From: Novipirellula artificiosorum
Lineage (GTDB): Bacteria > Planctomycetota > Planctomycetia > Pirellulales > Pirellulaceae
DNA length: 64,000 nt
Direction: 5' to 3'
Assembly: GCF_007860135.1 (NCBI RefSeq)
Contig: NZ_SJPV01000007.1
Coordinates: forward strand, 19,823-83,822
The notes below the pieces were generated by a model, which saw only the letters and a program-made list of their open reading frames with translations, ran no database searches and had not been told where the DNA came from. This document shows, in pieces, positions 41,744 to 50,663 of this stretch. Positions within the stretch are counted from its first letter, which is position 1; the number at the start of each line of letters is the position of its first letter. Made by a program: the position numbers and the translations under genes.

Positions 41744-43051
41744 ATGAAAGATCTAACCATGGCACCAAATAACGGCACACAAAGACGGATTTCGGGCGTT
41801 GGGCAACTATCGCTCGTTGAACATGCACTGTGCCCGCTCGATCCCAGGCTCTCGCTCGTCGAGAATGCTGTCTATGCCGCTTCCTACTCTTATTCAAACC
41901 AAGAAGGCAAACGCTCTCAGGCGAACACCCGAGTATTCGCACCGCTGGGGCTTTCGGCTTCAGACGAATTATTCCTTTGGGGACTACTCTCGCTGAGCCT
42001 TCGCGGTCGCGGTGCCGAGCCAGAGTCAGAATTGGTCGCAACACCACACTGGTTCCTAAGTCAATTAGGACTCATTAACCAGTCAACGCGGCGTGGTGGC
42101 CGGCAATACCAGCAGTTCCGGGAAGCCATCCGGCGGTTGTCGGTCGTGAACTACATGAACGACGCATTCTATGACCCGATGCGAAGAGAGCATCGGCAGG
42201 TCAGTTTTGGATTCCTCAGCTACAGCCTCCCCGCTGAGTTACGTTCGTCGCGGGCTTGGAAAATCGCTTGGAACCCGATTTTCTTTGAGATGGTACAAGC
42301 AATTGGTGGGAATTTCCGATTCGACCTCGCCCAATATCGTGCGTTCGATACGGCCAGTCGTCGTTTGTTTCTGTTCGTCAGCAAAATCCTGTCTCGGCGA
42401 GTTCAACTTCAGGCTGTCGAGTTTGATCAGCTCTCGGTCGATACGCTTGGGTTCAGCCCCAGCGTGCCAAGACGTGTTAGAAAAGATAAGGTGAGTCGTC
42501 ACCTCCAAAAGCTGATTGATCTTCAAGTGCTGAGCGAGGCCAAAGTGTATCGGACGTCGACGAACAAGTATTTCGTATCAATGACACGCGGTAATTACTT
42601 CTCGCGTCAGGAGAGTCATGCTCGGGAACGGTCTCCAGCAGAGTCACCGATGATGGATTCACTATTGGCGATTGGCTTTGAACGCGAACCGGCGGTTCGT
42701 CTGATCTCGCGTTTTCGGTATCGCCCCCGACTGTTGGCTGAGTGGTGCGACATCACTCAAGCAGCAATCGAACGTTTTGGAAAAGGGTTCTTCAAAAAGA
42801 GCCCAATGGCTTTTCTGATTGATTCCGTCGACAAAGCATCGAAGGGAAGTCGAACGCCACCGGACTGGTGGTTGGAGATAAAGCGTCTTGAGCAGTGCAA
42901 ACACGATCTGACGGCGGAAGGCCGAACGGTTTTTGCCAAATTGCAAAGTGAATTGTTCGGTAAGGTGCCAACCGACCATCGATCGACGAACGCGAAAAAT
43001 GAAAAGAATTCACTGACCGCGATCGGCACCATCCTGGGCAGTTCAAAGTGA
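41744..43051 (+). CDS. Plasmid replication initiator (RepA/RPA-like)
   Basis: 435 residues (ATG at 41744, or 41759). The segments 'LPAELRSSRAWKIAWNPIFFEMVQAIGGNFRFDLAQYRAFDTASRRLFLFVSKI' (split winged-helix core) and 'VRKDKVSRHLQKLIDLQVLSEAKVY' (second winged helix) resemble the RPA family of plasmid initiators. The N-terminus contains 'LSLVEHALCPLD'. The C-terminal 130 residues carry 'SRFRYRPRLLAEWCDI' and 'FGKGFFKKSPMAFLIDSVD', also typical of such proteins. It should bind the iterons found 150 bases downstream. It is divergent from parA and parB, an arrangement normal for low-copy plasmids. Confidence 0.8.
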   Translation: MKDLTMAPNNGTQRRISGVGQLSLVEHALCPLDPRLSLVENAVYAASYSYSNQEGKRSQANTRVFAPLGLSASDELFLWGLLSLSLRGRGAEPESELVATPHWFLSQLGLINQSTRRGGRQYQQFREAIRRLSVVNYMNDAFYDPMRREHRQVSFGFLSYSLPAELRSSRAWKIAWNPIFFEMVQAIGGNFRFDLAQYRAFDTASRRLFLFVSKILSRRVQLQAVEFDQLSVDTLGFSPSVPRRVRKDKVSRHLQKLIDLQVLSEAKVYRTSTNKYFVSMTRGNYFSRQESHARERSPAESPMMDSLLAIGFEREPAVRLISRFRYRPRLLAEWCDITQAAIERFGKGFFKKSPMAFLIDSVDKASKGSRTPPDWWLEIKRLEQCKHDLTAEGRTVFAKLQSELFGKVPTDHRSTNAKNEKNSLTAIGTILGSSK

Positions 43052-43077
43052 TTTACTCAAAGCCAAATCATTTGTTT

Positions 43078-43281
43078 CAAGTACTTATTTTGTACAAGTA
43101 CTTTGGAGCACGACGCTGAATCAGAATTGAAATCGAAAAAATACAATCATCCCCGTTGGTTGGGTGCTCTCAATCTGTGGTCGCTGTAAGCAAAGCGTAA
43201 CGCAACCGACACGCATTCAGGTGAATAGCGTAACGCAAGCGACACGTATTTTGAGCAATCGAGTGTAACGCAACCGACACG
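43078..43281. other. Candidate replication origin with three iterons
   Basis: GTAACGCAACCGACACG occurs at 43197-43213, at 43230-43246 (one change) and at 43265-43281, spaced 33 and 35 bases, about three helical turns. Closer to the gene, CAAGTACTT occurs twice (43078-43086 and 43095-43103). Direct repeats in helical phase next to a replication initiator are typical of an iteron origin. Confidence 0.75.
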
Positions 43282-43364
43282 CCTAAAATCTAAACTACAG
43301 GACAACAAATCCAGTCAACAACAGCCGAACCACTCAAACCGTCGGCTAAGATTGGAAACACAAA

Positions 43365-43607
43365 TTGAGTCCCTTACAACCCAGTCTTGGAGCGATGCTG
43401 GCCGATTCCTTGCGGCTGTCTAATGTCTCGGCAGAGCCGGTCGATGTTCACAAAGTAATTGGCTTGTTGGGGGCAAAAGTTGCAAAACTGAGTCGGTACG
43501 TTAATGATGCCTGTGAGGTTGGGTGTCGGATGCCTGACCTTGGCTATCGTTTTACGTTAAACGCGTTGCTGCAAGCGGATTTGCAAATTCGGATCCGCGA
43601 GTGGTGA
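43365..43607 (+). CDS. Small hypothetical protein between origin and intron remnant
   Basis: 80 residues from a TTG, or 70 from the ATG at 43395. It contains 'PVDVHKVIGLLGAKVAKLSRYVNDACEVGCRMPDLGYRFTLNALLQADL'. Amino-acid composition looks protein-like, but no ribosome site or family is seen. It may be a small plasmid maintenance protein or a chance frame. Confidence 0.4.
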   Translation: MSPLQPSLGAMLADSLRLSNVSAEPVDVHKVIGLLGAKVAKLSRYVNDACEVGCRMPDLGYRFTLNALLQADLQIRIREW

Positions 43608-43709
43608 CATGCAAGATGGACTTCAGTAGGCGGTCGCACCCGGTAAACTTGGACTCACCATCCAGGCTAAGGGGACAGGACTAACCACCTGTCACGCGAT
43701 TGACCCGTA

Positions 43710-43743
43710 GAGCCGGATGCATCGAGAGGTGCTTGTCCGGTTC
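43710..43743 (+). ncRNA. Group II intron domain V
   Basis: Exactly 34 bases that fold as the catalytic hairpin: GAGCCGGAU pairs with GUCCGGUUC (with the conserved G3-U32 wobble and AGC triad), GCAUC pairs with GGUGC, the loop is GAGA, and a two-base UU bulge lies at positions 24-25. Length, bulge position and tetraloop are all canonical. A short CGACG/CGTCG stem follows as a candidate domain VI. No reverse transcriptase or upstream domains precede it, so this seems a 3' intron end left alone. Confidence 0.85.
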
Positions 43744-43769
43744 GACGGAGGCTTCGTCGAGTAATCCGA

Positions 43770-44900
43770 TTTGGCAGCTGGCTTCGTATGCCAGATGTGT
43801 ACAAACCGAGTAATACGACGATTCGATCCGATACAATAGATCCGCTGGGTATGTGCTGTAATGCCCAGGGGCGGGGGCGATACGGACAAACCTTGCGTGA
43901 CTTGCTCGTAGCAGTCACGCCAGGCCGTCATCTTTCAAAGCAGGTGAGGATTCTTAGCAATGAGATGTGTAATCCTGCACACAGGGGTCCGAGGTCATCG
44001 ACCTCGTTCAACTTGTCCGGCGTGGGGAGCTTCGAGCCTGGCGACAGGCCGAACCGCAGGCGACTTACTGCGGGGATCGTTGGCAAATCCAACGACTGTG
44101 AATAGCTCAACTATGAAAGGCCCGCGAGGGCTTGCCGGTGAGTCTTGTGGAAGACGGAGCCGAAATGCGAAAGACCTTGGTCGATGGGTAAGAGTGCGCT
44201 TCTACGTTCGGCACTCTGAAATCATCGGGACGCTGGAAACAGAATTCCGATGGAAACTATGCTTGTTCTGGCGAACGAGACATACGGCCAACGTCCCTCC
44301 CGGTAAACGGGATAGCGACGTGATCCACAAGATGAAGAAGATGACTAACGTAGGAAGGTCTGCGGCAGCCGGTGTGGTTACCGGTGCCTGACATTGGTCC
44401 GTCAGGTGATTCAAACGCCGTAGACTGGGAGTGTGGCTTGAGTAGACAGTCGAGTCGAGTCCAAGTGGGAGCTTGGGTTCGATTTGAGCGATGTTCCCTG
44501 CAAGGCAGTGGGGACTCGTTGGCGTCGTAACAGGTGGTGCTGACGGCTATGCCACGACGAAAGAGCTGACGGGTAATATGTACCTGCTGAAGAGCTATAC
44601 CGGTGACTGGACTTGTTACAGTCGCCGGTCCTTGGAAAGGCGCAGGGCGGTCACACAAGACTCGTGCGGGAGCACGGGCCTTCTGTGGCAGCGAATCGAT
44701 GGCAGTCGCCTGGGGTGCATCTGCACTCAGGGGCTACCGCTTGAAGGTTCTGGGGATGGTGGGTTGTATGCATTGGCGTGGCACAATTGAAGAATGTAGT
44801 GCTGCGAGCAAAGTCGGCCCAAAGCTGGAGTGGTTTTCCGTTTGCAAAGGCACTGCTGGTGCAATTGCGGCAGAAGGGAACTCCCGCATCATCTTGCTGC
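43770..44900 (+). ncRNA. Hairpin-rich, intron-like structured RNA region
   Basis: About 1.1 kb without a convincing gene but with many strong hairpins, several closed by GNRA loops: GCCTG-GCGA-CAGGC near 44035, CGTTGG/CCAACG at 44078-44094, GGCCC-GCGA-GGGCT near 44121, AGAGTGC/GCACTCT near 44190-44216, CCCG-GTAA-ACGGG near 44300, CCTGAC/GTCAGG near 44390, ACCGG(T)GACTG/CAGTC(G)CCGGT at 44599-44629, and CGTGC-GGGA-GCACG near 44670. GNRA loops at this density are what domains I-III of a group II intron look like. The boundaries are approximate. It leads into the gene at 44917, where domain IV would be. Confidence 0.5.
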
Positions 44901-44916
44901 GTTATTATGAAGGAAT

Positions 44917-45648
44917 ATGGCTTTTGGGGAGCCTGTGCCAAAGAAAACAGGCACCCCATTTTTTCCATCGCTTCAGCTTGGGGTGCTCCGGGTGTATCGA
45001 GCAGTCACCACTTCGGTCGAGGGATTCATTCAGCAGATCGCTTGTTGCTACCTGCGACATGGATACTGGTTCTACGTCAAAGGCGTGGTGCCGAGCGGGA
45101 AGTCCCCAGACGCAATCGACAGGAAGCTGATTCAGAAATACGGAATTGATGTGTCGGAATCCACGCGAGCACGCCGAAAGAAGGCGGGACGATCGAACCT
45201 ACAATACATCCGTCACGAATCGGTTTTTGTGTTAATGGCGACCAAGGGCGAGCATCGCTTCTTCGAGGAAGAGGCAAATCGGATCCGTGACATTCGGCGA
45301 GTCCCGCTACGTTATGCCGGCTATTCGATCAGCTACAAACCTGGTGGTCGAAAGAAAGACGGGTCACGTGATGACAAATGGCATGCCCATGTTGCGATTG
45401 ATCGGGAGCAGTACTTGGACCTGCGGGCCTGGTTTACCGACCGAGCCCTGCGGGAATCTCAAGAGAAACTGGCGCTCGCGTTTTACCAGCTACCACTTTC
45501 GCCCTATGCACCGGTTCGCCGCCAACTGCTGATGATGCTGCGCGAAGTGAACCGCATTCGGAAGACGGCCGGGAAGCGACAACTACCCTGCGACATTCTG
45601 CCACTGCGCCGCCGAGTGGTTCAGCCATTCGCCTCTGACGCCCGCTAA
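44917..45648 (+). CDS. Conserved-looking protein of unknown function after the structured RNA
   Basis: 243 residues from an ATG at 44917; a GTG at 44935 with GGGGAG upstream may be the real start. The protein is basic and contains 'VYRAVTTSVEGFIQQIACCYLRHGYWFYVKG', 'IDVSESTRARRKKAGRSNLQYIRH', 'RRVPLRYAGYSISYKPGG...WHAHVAID' and a C-terminal Arg-rich stretch. I know similar sequences only as planctomycete hypothetical proteins. No reverse transcriptase or HNH motif is visible. The H-A-H plus many basic residues would suit an RNA- or DNA-binding or nicking protein. It stands where an intron-encoded protein would. Confidence 0.6.
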   Translation: MAFGEPVPKKTGTPFFPSLQLGVLRVYRAVTTSVEGFIQQIACCYLRHGYWFYVKGVVPSGKSPDAIDRKLIQKYGIDVSESTRARRKKAGRSNLQYIRHESVFVLMATKGEHRFFEEEANRIRDIRRVPLRYAGYSISYKPGGRKKDGSRDDKWHAHVAIDREQYLDLRAWFTDRALRESQEKLALAFYQLPLSPYAPVRRQLLMMLREVNRIRKTAGKRQLPCDILPLRRRVVQPFASDAR

Positions 45649-46260
45649 ACTACGTGCACTGAGTCAGCGTCAATAGCTTGCGGAAGTTGGCATGTTTCGC
45701 GGGCGATTGTAGGTTGCCGATTTGGCTGGAATTCGGTGCGGCCGTTCTTGAGGATTTCCATAACAGAATCCTAAACAGATTATCTGACGATCAAGGCAAA
45801 GAACATGCTTTTGGGGGGTGCCTCATAACACACTTTGCAGTTGGGGCGCGGCGGAGAGAACCGTCGAGTACCCTCATCTGGTGAACAACTTCCGGCTGTT
45901 TCGCAAAGTGAGCTTCTGGAACTGAAACGTCGTCTAGCCAATCCTCAACCAAAGCGGGCGGCGCAACCGAAGCCGACAAGACGACCGTGAGGCTCAAAAG
46001 AAAGACGGGCAATACCTTTTGCGTTTTGCATCCGTTAGCGTTGGTCTCGGTTTGCGATTGCAGAAACGCCGGGAGCACTCCTGTCCTATCAGAGAGACGT
46101 AACGCAGATCAGGCGTCTATTTAGCCCATCGAAGCAGGATTGCCAATTACGTCCGGTTCGCGTTGGAACCGACAATTAGCCTTCCAAGACGGGTAGTAGG
46201 AGCCATTTCGTCGCGATACCATTGCATTTGTCAAAAGAACAATTGTGATGGCGGTCAATA
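45649..46260. other. Intergenic about 610 bases
   Basis: No gene is supported. A minus-strand frame at 45791-46078 has a hydrophobic stretch but no ribosome site or family. No domain V or other intron end could be found here, which matters for reading the structured region upstream. The promoter of the sigma-54 activator gene must lie in this segment. Confidence 0.4.
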
Positions 46261-47850
46261 GTGGGAAAACGAGTACTCGTATCGTGGATCGGGCATACCG
46301 ACTTGAAAGCGATGGTCGCTGCAGTGCCGTCGTCTGCGTCCGAGGCTGCGCGAAAGATCGTCGGTCAGTGCGATAGCGTACCGGGAGTGGGGCCGGTGAA
46401 ATCGCTGTTAGACCAAGAGTCCTTCGACCAGATTCATCTGCTGAGTGACTACACACCAGCAGCATCAAATGAGTTTGCTTCTTGGTTGGACCGTAAAGTT
46501 AAGATTCATGTGGTGGCGGTAAAAAATCCGTCGGATCACGGCGCGTTGCTCGACATCGTGCGTCCAATTTTGCAAGGGCTTCGTAGGGCCAAAGACGACG
46601 AACTTGCGTTTCACCTTAGTCCTGGTACTCCAGCGATGGGGGCAATTTGGATTCTGCTTGGTAAGAGTCAATTTCCAGCGACGTTGTACCAGACGTACAA
46701 CGGCAAAGCCTGGAAGACGGAAATTCCGTTCGATATTACAACCGACGTTTTACCCGACTTACTTCGGGAGCCTGATCGGTACTGGCAGCATCTCGCGACT
46801 CGGACGCCTCAAGAAGTCAGCGGATTTGAATCCATTGTCGGCAAGAGCGAAGCGATCAAGGCGGCCGTCGGCCGGGCACAACGGGCCGCAATTCATGACG
46901 TTCCCGTATTGATTCTTGGTGAAAGTGGTACTGGCAAAGAAATGTTTGCCGAGGCCATTCATAAAGCGAGTCACCGGGGCCGTCAACAGATTGTGTCGAT
47001 CAATTGTGCGGCCATTTCCCGTGAACTACTTGAATCGGAACTGTTTGGTCACGTTAAAGGAGCGTTCACGGGCGCGGACAAGAATCGCATTGGAGCGTTC
47101 GAGGAAGCGGACGGTGGGACGCTGTTCTTGGACGAGATCGGGGAATGTGATTTGGCGATGCAGGCGAAATTGCTGCGAGCACTTCAACCGCCAGCCGCCG
47201 AAGGCCCATGCTGCCGCATTTTCCGCCCTGTCGGAGCGATGCAGGACAAGAAAGTCGATGTCAGAATAATCGCCGCTACCAACCGAGACCTAACCAAAGC
47301 GATCGCCGATGGTGCGTTCCGTGAAGACCTATTGTATCGACTGTCCATCGTCACGTTAAAACTACCACCGCTTCGGCAACGTCCCGAAGATATCGCACAA
47401 ATCTCGAAAACGCTGCTGATCGACATCAACGTTCGGCTGAAAAAGCAAGGTGGTCCGTCTTATCAAGACAAATCCATTTCTGCTGACACAATTCAGTTTA
47501 TGCAGCGGTATCCTTGGCCTGGAAATGTTCGAGAGCTTTCTAATGCCTTAGTTCAAGCCGCCATGATGGCCGATTCCAAGACTCTCAAACCCCAAGATAT
47601 CGCTGCTGCGGTCGCTGAATTTCCCTCTGCAAAAAACGACGATCTGCTCAGCCTTCCGCTTGGCGGCAGCTTTGTCCTGGAGTCGCATTTACTCAATATT
47701 CAGCGGCATTTCCTGCGTCGAGCCATGTTGGAATCCGACGGAAAGGTCACTAAAGCCGCCAAGCTACTTGGCTACAAAAACTACCAAACTCTGTCCGCGC
47801 AACTGGAACGGTTGGGCGTCGAATTTGAGATGCAATCGGAGGCAGAGTGA
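46261..47850 (+). CDS. Sigma-54-dependent activator with CARF-like N-terminal domain (RtcR-like)
   Basis: 529 residues from a GTG at 46261. Residues 1-185 form a Rossmann-like domain with 'VLVSWIGHTDLKA', 'IHLLSDYT', 'KIHVVAVK' and 'LAFHLSPGTPAMGAIWILLGKSQFP', which matches the CARF domains of RtcR-like regulators. The AAA+ domain is complete: 'GESGTGKE' at about 220, 'GAFTGA' at about 267 (the sigma-54 contact loop), 'GGTLFLDEIGE', 'RIIAATNRDL', 'FREDLLYRLS', 'WPGNVREL'. A Fis-type HTH ends the protein (KVTKAAKLLGYKNYQTLSAQLERLG). Ligand binding by the CARF domain probably releases the ATPase to open a promoter, most likely the one at 47889. Confidence 0.9.
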   Translation: MGKRVLVSWIGHTDLKAMVAAVPSSASEAARKIVGQCDSVPGVGPVKSLLDQESFDQIHLLSDYTPAASNEFASWLDRKVKIHVVAVKNPSDHGALLDIVRPILQGLRRAKDDELAFHLSPGTPAMGAIWILLGKSQFPATLYQTYNGKAWKTEIPFDITTDVLPDLLREPDRYWQHLATRTPQEVSGFESIVGKSEAIKAAVGRAQRAAIHDVPVLILGESGTGKEMFAEAIHKASHRGRQQIVSINCAAISRELLESELFGHVKGAFTGADKNRIGAFEEADGGTLFLDEIGECDLAMQAKLLRALQPPAAEGPCCRIFRPVGAMQDKKVDVRIIAATNRDLTKAIADGAFREDLLYRLSIVTLKLPPLRQRPEDIAQISKTLLIDINVRLKKQGGPSYQDKSISADTIQFMQRYPWPGNVRELSNALVQAAMMADSKTLKPQDIAAAVAEFPSAKNDDLLSLPLGGSFVLESHLLNIQRHFLRRAMLESDGKVTKAAKLLGYKNYQTLSAQLERLGVEFEMQSEAE

Positions 47851-47888
47851 TCATGCTTGAGCAGAATTCTTTCATGTTCCACATTCGT

Positions 47889-47905
47889 TTGGCACAGCCG
47901 ATGCT
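47889..47905 (+). promoter_or_regulatory. Sigma-54 (-24/-12) promoter of the restriction operon
   Basis: TTGGCACAGCCGATGCT: a perfect TGGCAC at -24 and TGC at -12, with exactly ten bases between GG and GC. One consensus base (first T of TTGC) is changed. Transcription would start near 47915, about 145 bases before hsdR, and the activator gene ends just upstream. Confidence 0.65.
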
Positions 47906-48057
47906 TTATGGCTTTGACTCGACGAAACCAATCACATCCCAGGAACTGCGGAGGAAGCGGCTCACCCAAACGCATCAACTTAAGCACCGGCAGGAACAAT
48001 GGAACTGCGAACGGCGACAATTGATTCTACCACCATGCGTTTTGGGAACCTGACCTC

Positions 48058-50430
48058 ATGCCACTCAACGAACGGGAAACCCGACAACAACTAATCGACC
48101 CCAAACTTGCCACTGCAGGTTGGGAACTCGAACGTGAATTACGCATTGGCCCTGGCCGTGTCAATTTTAGCGGCGACACTGCCGACTCGATGTACGATCC
48201 CTCGCAAGCGATCATCGCAGACTACCTGCTGCGTTACCGTGGAGTGCCACTTGCCATCTGTGAAGCGAAAGCAGAAAGCGAAGACGCTGCCGACGGTATG
48301 CAGCAAGGGTCGCGGTATGCCGATCGTTTGTCGCTTCGCTTTTCAATCTCAACAAATGGTCACGATTGGATTCTGACTGATAACGAAACGGGTGACTACG
48401 AGACGTTCAAAGAGCCTCCCACGCCGGATGAAATCGTTCTGCGACTTGGTGTCACCATTGATTGGGATCGCTGGGAAGGTTCCTTCGCAGCAAACTTCTA
48501 CGTTGATCAAATCAGCCGTCGAAAAACGCGTCCCTATCAAGAGATGGCAATCGCCAAGACCCTTTGGCAATTTGCGCAAGGGATCGAGCGAGTCTTGTTG
48601 TTAATGGCGACCGGAACAGGCAAGACGTTCACTGTTTTTCAACTCGTTTGGAAACTGATGGGTGGCGGTGCTCTCAAGCGGCAACATGTCTTGTTTTTGA
48701 CCGATCGCAATAGCTTGAAGGACCAGGCGTATCGTGCGTTCAACGCGTTTGATGCCAACGAACGAGTCACGATCGACAAAGCGACCGTAGCCGACGGAAA
48801 ACACACCGTCGGGAAAATCTTCTTCGCCAACTACCAGAACCTCGATGAGGAACTGGACGGCAAAAAGGTCTACGAGCACTACGACCCAGGTTTTTTCGAT
48901 CTCGTTGTTATCGACGAGTGTCATCGCAGCGGCTTTGGCGATTGGTTTGGAGTGCTGGAGCATTTTGGTAGTGCGCTGCAACTTGGCCTGACGGCAACGC
49001 CGCGAGAACTTGAAGAAGGTCGTCGTGCGTTGACCGCTGAAGAGCAGCGACGTGACACCTACAGCTACTTCGGCGATCCCATCTTCACTTACACACTTCG
49101 CCAAGCGGTCGATGACGGTTACCTCGTTCCCTACCTGCTTGAAGAACGTATTACAAACGTCGACGAAAACGGATATACCGACGCAGAAGGACGGCAGTAC
49201 GAAACGAAGAACTTCGAGCGTGACATCAGTTTGCCGGATCGAACTCGGGCGATTGCGGAAGACCTTTGGTCCATCCTCGGTAAGTACGGACTCCGAGAAG
49301 AAAAGACCATCGTCTTTTGTGTCAACGATACCCACGCCGCCTTCATGGCTGCCGAACTGCGTCGATTGTCGGGAGACAAAGACTATGCCGCCCGGGTCAC
49401 TCGCAGTGAACGCAACAGTCACCAATTGGAACGAAACTTCGCGATCGTCGGCGCGAGTAAACCACGTGTCGCCGTCACCGTTGATTTATTGACAACCGGC
49501 TTCGATGCACCCGACGTAAAAAACGTCGTCTTCGTTCGCCCGCTACGCAGTGCGATTCTGTACAAGCAGATGAAGGGACGTGGAACGCGACTCTGTGAAG
49601 ACGTCAACAAACGCTACTTCACTCTGTTCGACTATTCCGGTGCCAGTGCGCTCGAAGATGCTGAATTTGACGGGCACCCAGCAAACAAGCAAAAGGGAGC
49701 AAAGCCGAAGTCGAAACCAAAGAAAAAGGATAGTGACGATCCCAAGACACCGAAGCCAGTGGATGAAGGCGTTACGGTTTTCATCTCGGATTCTAACCGC
49801 TACGTCTGTCTAGCCGACGGTCGAAAAATACCATTTGAGGACTATACCGAGCAATCACGTGAGTTCTTGTTGGGCGTATCGTCCAAGAGTATCGATCAGT
49901 TACTCGAAATTTGGATTGACAAAAAGAGCCGTCAAGAATTGCGGGAGGACTTGCGAGATCAAGACATTTATCCAGCTGCGTTCCGTCACTACCTCGATTT
50001 ACCCGACACCGATGACGTCGACATTTTGTCAAAAATCGGATTTGAATTACCTCAAGTACCGACGCGTCCCGAACGAGTCGCTCGGTTCTGGCAAGCTGAC
50101 AATGTATGGTACGAGTCTAAGTTTGGTTTGACGCTGCCTCAAAACGAAAGCGGTAACTTACAGATTGGCAGTACCGATTTCAGCTTAGCAGGCGAAGAGA
50201 TCGCCAAATCTGGTGACGCATGGAAAATCGACTTCTGGCGAACAGCACTGGACCATTACTCGATGTTCGGGATCGACGATCTTGAACGGGCGCAGACGTA
50301 CGGCGCACCTCAGTTCGTCGAACAGTTTGGCAGTTTTCAAACGTTGACCAAACGTTACGGCGGCGCAAAAGACCTCAAAGTTGACTTGGAAGCAATTAAA
50401 CAACACGTCTACGTCCCCATGACCCTGTGA
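48058..50430 (+). CDS. hsdR: Type I restriction endonuclease, R subunit
   Basis: 790 residues. The nuclease domain has Asp near 54 (IIADYLLRY) and 'AICEAKAES' (the E-x-K). The translocase has Walker A 'MATGTGKTFT' near 184, DECH box 'VVIDECHRSGFG' near 286, 'LGLTATPRE', 'IVFCVNDTHAA', and 'LTTGFDAPDVKNVVFVRPL' with 'KGRGTR'. A Lys-rich linker (KPKSKPKKKDS) separates a C-terminal helical domain that docks to the methylase. It cuts unmodified DNA after translocation. It heads the operon behind the sigma-54-type promoter. Confidence 0.93.
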   Translation: MPLNERETRQQLIDPKLATAGWELERELRIGPGRVNFSGDTADSMYDPSQAIIADYLLRYRGVPLAICEAKAESEDAADGMQQGSRYADRLSLRFSISTNGHDWILTDNETGDYETFKEPPTPDEIVLRLGVTIDWDRWEGSFAANFYVDQISRRKTRPYQEMAIAKTLWQFAQGIERVLLLMATGTGKTFTVFQLVWKLMGGGALKRQHVLFLTDRNSLKDQAYRAFNAFDANERVTIDKATVADGKHTVGKIFFANYQNLDEELDGKKVYEHYDPGFFDLVVIDECHRSGFGDWFGVLEHFGSALQLGLTATPRELEEGRRALTAEEQRRDTYSYFGDPIFTYTLRQAVDDGYLVPYLLEERITNVDENGYTDAEGRQYETKNFERDISLPDRTRAIAEDLWSILGKYGLREEKTIVFCVNDTHAAFMAAELRRLSGDKDYAARVTRSERNSHQLERNFAIVGASKPRVAVTVDLLTTGFDAPDVKNVVFVRPLRSAILYKQMKGRGTRLCEDVNKRYFTLFDYSGASALEDAEFDGHPANKQKGAKPKSKPKKKDSDDPKTPKPVDEGVTVFISDSNRYVCLADGRKIPFEDYTEQSREFLLGVSSKSIDQLLEIWIDKKSRQELREDLRDQDIYPAAFRHYLDLPDTDDVDILSKIGFELPQVPTRPERVARFWQADNVWYESKFGLTLPQNESGNLQIGSTDFSLAGEEIAKSGDAWKIDFWRTALDHYSMFGIDDLERAQTYGAPQFVEQFGSFQTLTKRYGGAKDLKVDLEAIKQHVYVPMTL

Positions 50431-50663
50431 AACGCATGACTCCAACCGAATTCACCCAGCAGCAAATCCAGCGATATCGCCAGATGACTGGCGAGCAACG
50501 GTTGCTGATCGCACTGAACTTGCACGAAATGTCGTGCGAGATTGCTCGTGATGGCATTCGTGGCCGATACCCTGATGCAACGTCCGAATTGATTGAAAGC
50601 AAGCTACACGAACGTTTGCGGCAAGCCTATCCAACGAATGCCATGGTGGCTTCTGATGACTGA
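50427..50663 (+). CDS. Small helical protein paired with a nucleotidyltransferase
   Basis: 78 residues from a GTG overlapping the hsdR stop (ATG at 50436 also possible). The pattern 'TGEQRLLIALNLHEMSCEIARDGIRGRYPDATSELIESKLHERL' is a small helical family often found just before a nucleotidyltransferase gene. Its stop overlaps the next start by eight bases. The pair may be a toxin-antitoxin-like or signalling module; this is inference from pairing only. Confidence 0.65.
   Translation: MKRMTPTEFTQQQIQRYRQMTGEQRLLIALNLHEMSCEIARDGIRGRYPDATSELIESKLHERLRQAYPTNAMVASDD

Noticed and set aside
43190..43290. CRISPR-like direct repeats
   Set aside because: Only three copies with 16-18-base spacers, next to a replication initiator and without cas genes; iterons explain them better.
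44926..44960. Intrinsic terminator (GGGGAGCCTG...CAGGCACCCC followed by ATTTTTT)
   Set aside because: It overlaps the start of the 243-aa reading frame whose codons continue smoothly through it. It may still affect translation, but I do not call it a terminator.
45791..46078. Minus-strand frame of 95 codons with a hydrophobic stretch
   Set aside because: No ribosome site, no recognisable family, atypical composition at the ends; more likely chance in the intergenic region.
46261..47850. RNA-repair operon regulator in the strict sense (rtcR with rtcBA)
   Set aside because: No rtcA or rtcB gene is nearby; the adjacent operon is restriction-type, so only the domain plan is shared.
48601..49425. 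Long minus-strand frame (274 codons) inside hsdR
   Set aside because: It lies entirely opposite a well-supported hsdR coding region with helicase motifs; a codon-usage shadow.
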